Source of the DNA: a virus
Strand: one strand, 5' to 3'
IMG/VR virus record: IMGVR_UViG_3300030103_003226
Location: 3,674 to 29,381 of that record
Length of the DNA stretch: 25,708 bases
In this document: positions 19,443-25,708 of the stretch, piece by piece
Numbering within the stretch: the stretch's first letter is position 1
How the letters are laid out: each line of letters begins with the position of its first letter
Program-made: the position numbers and the translations under genes
The notes under the pieces: generated by a model
The model's database searches: none
What the model saw: the letters and a program-made list of their open reading frames with translations, nothing else
Told to the model about the DNA's origin: nothing

Positions 19443-21541
19443 TGTCAGTATATAACAGAAAAATGTTTGAAAACGCTCCAGAGCGTATGAAGATTAACTC
19501 AAGGGGTACAGGTATAACATCTGGTTTAGTTCCAATGAAACCTATTGGAATGAATAAAGGTGGAGACATAACGTATGAGTCACTTTACGATATTTATTCA
19601 AAAGCATTAGGTGATCAACCAAAAGGTTTTTTTGCACAAAATGCAGGACCATTATTACAATTTTTTGCTAATCTTGCGGAATCAGGTGAAGGTGGTAAAC
19701 CTTTAACAGGAGGTGAACAATCACCTTTTTTATCCACGTTAACTGGAGTTGCAAAAGCAGCCCCAGCTCTTGCAAACATAAGACCCTATCAAGATCCAGC
19801 AGCAGCTTTAGCCGCAGAAAAGTTTGCTGAGTTTGAAATTGACAAGGCTTTAACCGCAGCAAAGGCAGGTCCAGTTGAACTTAAAAACTTAAAATCAGAA
19901 GAAGTAACCCTAGTAGCTGGTACTAAAATTGACTTGTATGGTACTGATAAACAAGTAATAATAGGAGAGACACCTGGTTATCCGGAAGGTAAATATAGTA
20001 CAGCAATTTATTCACTAGGTGGTGAAGATAAAAAAGCAATAATTGGAGGTGTTGATGATAAATTTGATATATCAGCACCTAATAAAGTATTTTATGAAAA
20101 AGGAGATAAGATTCCTATATTTGGATCCGAAGGACAGTTTGAAGTTCAAGAGTCAGGTTTTTACGAAATAGTTACAGGGTCAAAAAATGGTGAAGAATAC
20201 ATTGGATTAGTAGGACGTGCAGACGATCCAAATGCACTTAAAGATGTTAAGACTGAATTTAAAGATGGTAAAATAATTACAAGTTACTTCCAAAACGGTG
20301 AGTTTAAATCAGAAACAATTGATAGCGGAGTAGACGATTACAAAAATGTTGCTACTGTAAATGTATTAGAAGATGGTGAAGTAGTAACCAAACATTATTT
20401 TAGAAAAAATGGTGTGTTAGAATTTACAGATTTAGGTAAGGCTGAACCAACTTCACAAATGATTGACAAAGAAAAGTATAATAAAGCTGTAGGTACAATT
20501 CAAGAAGCTTGGAAAGCGTTTCAAGCTAAACAAGAAATTGAGTTACCTGATTTAAGTACATCACAATTAGATAGAATGTATGCAACAGTAGGTGATGACA
20601 ATTGGACAAAAATTACAGATGAAGGTGAATTAGTTGACAAAATAAATGGTGTTTTCTTTAATCAAATTTTACCAGAATTTGGTGTCGAACTAAATGCTAA
20701 AAACAAAGGCAAAGGAACTGTGGTAAGTGAAGGTAAGATTACAGAAGTACCAGACGGTACTGATGCAAACATAATTTCATATTATAATTTAAATCCAAGC
20801 GATCCAAACTTTCCTAATCAGTATGCTGATGCTGTAGAAAAATATAATGATTTACCAAGACCTGATAAAGAAGTAACAGACAAATTAATAAGTGGTGTTG
20901 ATAATATAAAGACTCTAGCTGCTATGTTAAATGTTGCTGATGCTACAACACCTTTAGGAGAAGTAGGTTTATATCAAAGTTTAGCTAAAACATTTAATGT
21001 AGCTCCTTTTACAAACACTGAAGATTTTGTTGAATTTATAACATTAAAAGAATTATTAGATCTACAAGCAACAGACCTTTTAATTAAAGGTGTGCCATCC
21101 AATATTGATTTAAGAAAAGTAGAAAATCTAACACCATCTGCAAGTGATAGTGAAACAACAGTTCTTAAAAAACTACAAATACTAAACGGATTTTTCTCAA
21201 ATGCAGTTTTAGAAAGAATTTCATACAGCGCAGGCAAAGGTGAAATAATCCCTGATAATGTTTTAAACGAAATGCGTGAAATTTTCGGAAATGAAGCTAT
21301 TAATGATGCTCTTGGAAATAAATGGTCGCCTGAAAGAGTAAGCGATTTAAATAGTATGACAAGAGAAGACTATATTAAAAAGTATGGTGATCCTTTTGAA
21401 AAAGCAAAATCATTCTTAGATCAAGATATAGAAAATTATGTTCTTGATTCAAACTTAATAAATACAGAAGGTACAAAAAATTATTCAGATGAAGAGTATA
21501 AAGATATTTTAATGGGTACTTTTGAAGGAGAAATAAAATAA
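19442..21541 (+). CDS. Large internal virion-type protein, 699 aa
   Basis: This 699-aa protein starts MSVYNRKMFENAPERMKI and has an early VPMKPIGMNKGGDITYE block, an N-terminal layout I recognise from marine podovirus structural operons. Residues about 60-145 are Ala-rich and helical. About 150-340 is a beta-rich acidic domain with Gly turns (AGTKIDLYGTDKQ, GDKIPIFGSEGQF, FKDGKIITSYFQNGEF). The rest is mostly helical (IQEAWKAFQAKQEIELPDL). No lysozyme, protease or DNA-binding motif is evident. It overlaps the next gene by one base. Its likely place is the internal core or ejectosome; alternatively it is a tail component. Confidence 0.8.
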   Translation: MSVYNRKMFENAPERMKINSRGTGITSGLVPMKPIGMNKGGDITYESLYDIYSKALGDQPKGFFAQNAGPLLQFFANLAESGEGGKPLTGGEQSPFLSTLTGVAKAAPALANIRPYQDPAAALAAEKFAEFEIDKALTAAKAGPVELKNLKSEEVTLVAGTKIDLYGTDKQVIIGETPGYPEGKYSTAIYSLGGEDKKAIIGGVDDKFDISAPNKVFYEKGDKIPIFGSEGQFEVQESGFYEIVTGSKNGEEYIGLVGRADDPNALKDVKTEFKDGKIITSYFQNGEFKSETIDSGVDDYKNVATVNVLEDGEVVTKHYFRKNGVLEFTDLGKAEPTSQMIDKEKYNKAVGTIQEAWKAFQAKQEIELPDLSTSQLDRMYATVGDDNWTKITDEGELVDKINGVFFNQILPEFGVELNAKNKGKGTVVSEGKITEVPDGTDANIISYYNLNPSDPNFPNQYADAVEKYNDLPRPDKEVTDKLISGVDNIKTLAAMLNVADATTPLGEVGLYQSLAKTFNVAPFTNTEDFVEFITLKELLDLQATDLLIKGVPSNIDLRKVENLTPSASDSETTVLKKLQILNGFFSNAVLERISYSAGKGEIIPDNVLNEMREIFGNEAINDALGNKWSPERVSDLNSMTREDYIKKYGDPFEKAKSFLDQDIENYVLDSNLINTEGTKNYSDEEYKDILMGTFEGEIK

Positions 21542-24500
21542 TGGCTACAAAAGATAATCAAGTACCATTACCACTAATATCTGTTGAGTTTGGATTAGAT
21601 AAAGAAACAAAACAAGATGACGTGATATCATCACAAGCTAAGGTAGGTGAATTTACTCCACTTGCTAAAACAGAACTAATTAAAGATATAAAATATTTAT
21701 CAAAAGACAAACCAGAGGTTTGGAATTCAATGAAACCTATTATTCTCGATATTGAAAAAAATAGACGAGCATATAACAATACTGATGAACCTGAATTAAA
21801 AGAAGATTATTTTAAAAAAAATATTTCTAATTATCAAACGTTGCAATCTATGGTTGTTGCAAATGAGGGAGTGTGGAACAAAACAAAAAACTTATGGGAA
21901 GAATCTAACGTTGGATTAAATAAAGGATTTACAGAATTACTTGGTTTTCCAATAGATATGAGTAATATGTTAATGTATTTTGGTGAACAAAAAACAAGAG
22001 AAGCTTTAGCCAGTGCAGGTTTTGATGTTCAGACAGAAAATTATGAACCATATTTTTCATCGGACAATCCTATACTTGGTTCAAAAAGTATACAAAATTT
22101 TTACAACGATTTAGGAATAAGAACAGAGTATGACAAAAGTAGAGCAAGCACAGCTTTTGTAGGAAGAGTATCAGAGGAGTTAGGTTTAACTTTACCTATA
22201 ATTGCAGTTCCAGGTTTAAGTTTGGCAAAAGGCGCAATGAATCCAGGTAAAGTAGTAGCAGGTGAAACAGCACTAAGTTTAACATCAGGAATATTTGCAG
22301 CGACAGCAGAACAAGCAGGAGCAAGTCCTATGGGAGAAGCTTATGCATCTATGGCAGGATATCTGACACCATTAGCTCTTTATAAAGTATTTCCAAAACA
22401 GTCTATTAAAGATGCTTTCTCTGTTACCTTTACACCAGATAAAGCAGCAAGAACTTCTGCAACAACAATTTTAGCTAATGCACTTTTAAAAGATAATAAA
22501 ATAACACAGGTTCAGTTTGAAGGAATAATAAATAAGTTAGCTGCTGGTGATTCGACATTTTTTGGAAAGACATATCCTAAACAAGGAGAAGGTGCCTTTC
22601 CAGCATTGTTAAATGATATTGTTGATGCTCCAGGGCTAGAAGCTTTACAAAAAATAATTTTATCTGCAGAAGATGGTGGCGCATTCTTTAATTCAATACA
22701 AGGTATTAAGACTCAACAAAATGCAATGTTAGAAATAGCATTTTTAAATAGATTAGATGAAATAACTAAAAGTAGTAATGCAGCTAAACTAAGCATGACA
22801 GATATTACATCTGAGTTTCCAGTTTTAAAAGATTACTATAAAATGAGACTTACACTAGCCGAAGATACAGCGGGTCAAATTATAGCAAAATTAGGAGATC
22901 AAATAGATCCAGAACAAGCTGCATTAATATTACAAAGAGAATTAAATTCAGCATTGTTTGATGCACGTAACATGGAGAAAGTAGCACATGCTAATTTATC
23001 ACCACTGCCTTCAAGCACAATAGATGATATTAAAAATGGTTTTCAATCAATAATAAACAATCAATTACAGGTTTCTGACGGAGCTAATATACCAAGTGTT
23101 ATTTCAAACGTTGCAGGAAAACAACAAACTACTACCGTCACAAGTGTTGGTGGTAAAGGGTTAAGTGATACTTCAGAAGTAACCAAAACATTTAGTATAC
23201 TTGATAACATTGATGAAAAAAATACAACCACAGAAGTTTTAAGTTTAAAGAATCATTTGTATGATTTGAAAAACAAAGAAATAAAAAAAGGTGTAAACGC
23301 AAACATTGATAAAATAAATGCGATTGAAGATGCAATTGGCGTGGTTGATAATGCAATAATCAATGGTTATCGGTCCACGGATCAATCACTTTTAGATGTA
23401 AATAATGCTTTAGATTTTACTAATAATCTAAGAGTAAATTTTTATGACAATCCTGATATTGGGGGAGTGCTAGGATATAATAATCTGTCAGGTGACATGG
23501 CAGTAATAAATCAACAAAAAATAGAAAAACTAATAAACAAAAATACTGTAAATTCAGTTTCAGAAGTTTTAGACGGTACATCAAAAGGTGTAGAACAAAA
23601 AATATTACAAGAATTAGTAGGTTTAGCTGATAACAATAATCAAATTACAAACGCCACGCTTAATGCTTTTTTGAAAAAGAACAAAGAATTATTAGAGTCA
23701 TACCCTGATTTAAATAATCAAATTATAGATTTAAAAGATGCTAATAAATTAATTAGTGATGTAAAATCTAAAGGAGGAGAGTTCGGTGTTACTTTAAATC
23801 AATTACAATCTAATAGAGCTAAACTATTACTAGACACAACAGTTGATCAAAGTGATTTAACTTTTAAAGGTATATTAGAAAATGCTTTCAAACAATCTAC
23901 CGATAAAAAAAATGCTACATTTGAAAGTTACTTAAATTTAGTTCAGGATGATGTAATCGCATTAACAGGATTACAAAATGAAGTCACGGATTTCATGATG
24001 AACACAATAAAAACAAAAAAAATTAAAGGTGGCACTATAGATGCAGAACCACAAATAGTTATGGATCTTTCTGAAACCAATAAATTTATTGAGGGAAACC
24101 AAGATGTTTTACTTAAAATTTATGGTGAAGAAGGGCTTGCAACTATAAATGAGATGAATACTGTCTTATTTAATATTGAAAAAGTAATTAACAATCCTGG
24201 TCAGTATGCAGGATTAATAGATAACTTAAAAGGAAATAATTTATTTGTATCATCAATAGGTAGAATTGCAGGTTCTAACATTGCAGGTATGACCGGAGGC
24301 CCAGCGCTTGTCTTTGCAAGTATTGGTGGAAGATTAGCAAACAATTTTATATCAGGAAAATCTGTTCAAGAAACGATGTTGATTTTACAAAAAGCATTTA
24401 CTGATCCTCAATTTGCAGCTGAACTTTTAGAACCTGTTAATAAAACATTAATTAAAGAAAAAGAACAATTAATAAATGGATATCTCTCTAGTGTAACTGA

Positions 24501-24762
24501 TTTAGTAAAAGTACCTGCACCAGTAAGGGCAAGTGAGATAGCAATTGAAGAAGAACAATCAGCACCAATAAATGTTGAAAAACCTGCAGAGGTTGAGGGA
24601 TCAAGTATAAACAATACAAATATAATTATGCCAAATATTCCTAATCAAAAAACAAATGTAAATCCAAATATGATGGCTGCAGGGCAAAGTGTATTTGGTC
24701 AAGATGATCCAGTATTTAGTGGTATCATGTCAACAAATGTAGGAAAGCAGAGGGTAGCTTAA
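21541..24762 (+). CDS. Very large internal virion/ejection protein, 1073 aa
   Basis: This is the largest gene in the window. The protein is long, mainly helical and mildly acidic. A hydrophobic Gly/Ala-rich region at about 213-285 (LGLTLPIIAVPGLSLAKG, TSGIFAATAEQAGASP, YASMAGYLTPLALYKVF) and a second one at about 907-940 (NIAGMTGGPALVFASIGG) could insert in the host membrane during DNA entry. The end carries PNMMAAGQSVFGQDDPVFSG, a block I recognise from marine phage proteins. Podovirus ejection proteins (T7 gp16-like, P22 gp16/gp20-like) are similar in size and in having such segments, but no transglycosylase motif is visible. It is coupled by TAATG overlaps on both sides. Confidence 0.82.
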   Translation: MATKDNQVPLPLISVEFGLDKETKQDDVISSQAKVGEFTPLAKTELIKDIKYLSKDKPEVWNSMKPIILDIEKNRRAYNNTDEPELKEDYFKKNISNYQTLQSMVVANEGVWNKTKNLWEESNVGLNKGFTELLGFPIDMSNMLMYFGEQKTREALASAGFDVQTENYEPYFSSDNPILGSKSIQNFYNDLGIRTEYDKSRASTAFVGRVSEELGLTLPIIAVPGLSLAKGAMNPGKVVAGETALSLTSGIFAATAEQAGASPMGEAYASMAGYLTPLALYKVFPKQSIKDAFSVTFTPDKAARTSATTILANALLKDNKITQVQFEGIINKLAAGDSTFFGKTYPKQGEGAFPALLNDIVDAPGLEALQKIILSAEDGGAFFNSIQGIKTQQNAMLEIAFLNRLDEITKSSNAAKLSMTDITSEFPVLKDYYKMRLTLAEDTAGQIIAKLGDQIDPEQAALILQRELNSALFDARNMEKVAHANLSPLPSSTIDDIKNGFQSIINNQLQVSDGANIPSVISNVAGKQQTTTVTSVGGKGLSDTSEVTKTFSILDNIDEKNTTTEVLSLKNHLYDLKNKEIKKGVNANIDKINAIEDAIGVVDNAIINGYRSTDQSLLDVNNALDFTNNLRVNFYDNPDIGGVLGYNNLSGDMAVINQQKIEKLINKNTVNSVSEVLDGTSKGVEQKILQELVGLADNNNQITNATLNAFLKKNKELLESYPDLNNQIIDLKDANKLISDVKSKGGEFGVTLNQLQSNRAKLLLDTTVDQSDLTFKGILENAFKQSTDKKNATFESYLNLVQDDVIALTGLQNEVTDFMMNTIKTKKIKGGTIDAEPQIVMDLSETNKFIEGNQDVLLKIYGEEGLATINEMNTVLFNIEKVINNPGQYAGLIDNLKGNNLFVSSIGRIAGSNIAGMTGGPALVFASIGGRLANNFISGKSVQETMLILQKAFTDPQFAAELLEPVNKTLIKEKEQLINGYLSSVTDLVKVPAPVRASEIAIEEEQSAPINVEKPAEVEGSSINNTNIIMPNIPNQKTNVNPNMMAAGQSVFGQDDPVFSGIMSTNVGKQRVA

Positions 24763-25553
24763 TGCCAATTTCATTTAAAACAACTTATGATGAGGATGGA
24801 AATCCACAAAGAGTAAATATTTCGGGAAGATCATTTGAATCAGGCAAAACTTACGAAGCAGATCCAAATAATACTTCAAGAGTAATTGATACAAATACTG
24901 GGGCAGATGTTCCAACAAATGAAGAAAAAAGAAGACAATTTGGTGAGGTCTTATCAAGTTTAGAAAATCTTGATATATCAAAAGTTACACCTGAAAATAT
25001 TGGGCAAATAAAAGATGAGCTTAAAGGGTTTCCTATTACAACAACTGATCCAAATGAACAAAGAAATGCTTATCAACTTTTTATAAATTCAATGTTAGGA
25101 AATAACAGAGGAGCAAAACCTATTGATGTGAGAGAGTTTACAGGTTTATTTGACGGAGCAGATAATTTTTTTGATTTAAGAAGAACAGGTCCAGAAACAT
25201 TTATTAATCCAGATGTAGATCCAAGCATTACCAGAGATATATTTAGTTTGTTAACAGGTGCGAGTAATCCACGTGTTTTTAATTTACCCGAAGGTGGTAT
25301 TACTTCTATTGATTATGGACAGGAAGGAAAAGATAAAGCGGCTGAATTAGGAATAAAAGATTATGGAGCAATATTAGAAGGTCTTATAAAAGCTGGAAGT
25401 CCACTAAAATATTTAGACTTTGTTTTAAATCCAGCTAAAGACGCTTTAGAAGCAGGTGGAGATATGACAAGCAACCTTCTCGAAAAAGCAACTTCACCAA
25501 TTGATTATGCAGCTGAACTTTTAGAAAAAATGAGAACTGGACTGGTAGAATAA
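24762..25553 (+). CDS. Hypothetical protein at the end of the ejection operon, 263 aa
   Basis: This 263-aa protein has a short N-terminal beta part (ISFKTTYDEDGNPQRVNI), an acidic helical middle, and a helical end with a mild amphipathic character (LNPAKDALEAGGDMTSNLL, then IDYAAELLEKMRTGL). It overlaps the 1073-aa gene by one base and directly precedes a small membrane protein, with no gap after its stop. I do not recognise a family. It is probably a minor virion protein, given the co-translation with the internal proteins, but a lysis or scaffolding role is also possible. Confidence 0.75.
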   Translation: MPISFKTTYDEDGNPQRVNISGRSFESGKTYEADPNNTSRVIDTNTGADVPTNEEKRRQFGEVLSSLENLDISKVTPENIGQIKDELKGFPITTTDPNEQRNAYQLFINSMLGNNRGAKPIDVREFTGLFDGADNFFDLRRTGPETFINPDVDPSITRDIFSLLTGASNPRVFNLPEGGITSIDYGQEGKDKAAELGIKDYGAILEGLIKAGSPLKYLDFVLNPAKDALEAGGDMTSNLLEKATSPIDYAAELLEKMRTGLVE

Positions 25554-25708
25554 ATGATGGAAAAAGATTTTAATTTACGTAATGTTGTTTGGTTCTCCAT
25601 GATACTTGTATCTGCAGGTATAGTATACGGGATGCTTACTCAACGTGTCACGGCCCTCGAAACAAAACAAATAATGATGGAGAGTGCTATTTTAGAAACA
25701 ATACCTGA
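25554..25708 (+). CDS. Small single-membrane-segment protein, 3' end outside window (holin candidate)
   Basis: The frame opens with ATG ATG directly after the stop of the 263-aa gene and is still open at the window edge, with 51 codons seen. The product starts MMEKDFNLRNVV, then a hydrophobic segment of about 20 residues (VVWFSMILVSAGIVYGML), then an amphipathic, probably coiled-coil part (QRVTALETKQIMMESAIL). One N-terminal membrane segment followed by a coil fits small phage holins or spanin-like lysis proteins; an inner-membrane virion accessory is also possible. The call is by topology only and the rest of the gene would be needed. Confidence 0.6.
   Translation, partial: MMEKDFNLRNVVWFSMILVSAGIVYGMLTQRVTALETKQIMMESAILETIP

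Noticed and set aside
1-25708. tRNA genes, CRISPR array, integrase, attachment sites, insertion sequences
   Set aside because: No cloverleaf, spaced repeats, recombinase motif or terminal inverted repeats were seen; virtually all sequence is used by genes with short intergenic gaps.

Overview
The window is a stretch of a double-stranded DNA phage, most likely an uncultured marine podovirus. The evidence is direct. Nearly every base is coding, junctions overlap by 1 to 20 bases, and the composition is AT-rich (roughly one third G+C by eye). The genes include a tail fibre with an S74-type self-cleaving C-terminal chaperone, a glycine-rich fibre tip, a large beta-rich tail accessory protein, and a run of four large internal/ejection-type proteins (305, 337, 699 and 1073 aa). 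No tail sheath, long tape measure, integrase, tRNA, CRISPR array or insertion sequence is visible. A host is not encoded here. The style of the genes resembles phages of open-ocean bacteria (pelagiphage or cyanophage type), but that is inference from remembered families.

Layout. (1) Bases 1-4997, plus strand: virion exterior genes. These are a 5'-truncated structural protein, a repeat-rich 586-aa protein carrying a cupredoxin-like domain, the S74 fibre, the glycine-rich fibre and a 135-aa virion-type protein. (2) 4994-5317, minus strand: an orphan hypothetical gene. (3) 5362-8655, plus strand: four double-stranded beta-helix (2-oxoglutarate/Fe(II) oxygenase or cupin) genes and one methyltransferase-like gene, behind an extended -10 promoter. 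(4) 8730-8963: a small coiled-coil gene. (5) 17379 down to 8960, minus strand: one tightly packed operon of 14 genes. It mixes seven more oxygenase-like genes with a GT-A glycosyltransferase, a DUF6065-like gene, a tail accessory protein, a 55-aa gene, a 120-aa virion-type protein and two small unknowns. (6) 17512 to the end, plus strand: the internal virion/ejection protein block, then the start of a small membrane protein at the right edge. Operons 5 and 6 diverge from one 132-base region in which two sigma70-like promoters overlap at their -10 boxes.

The striking feature is the number and placement of the oxygenases. Eleven genes in about 12 kb show the beta-helix iron-ligand pattern (H-x-D or H-x-H, a distal His, and in most a following Arg). 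They sit in two operons on opposite strands, and they flank and interrupt virion genes rather than replication genes. With a glycosyltransferase and a methyltransferase-like gene in the same operons, the best reading is a set of enzymes that hydroxylate and further modify some target. That target could be virion or fibre protein, host surface polymer, or small molecules. Which one is not shown by the sequence.
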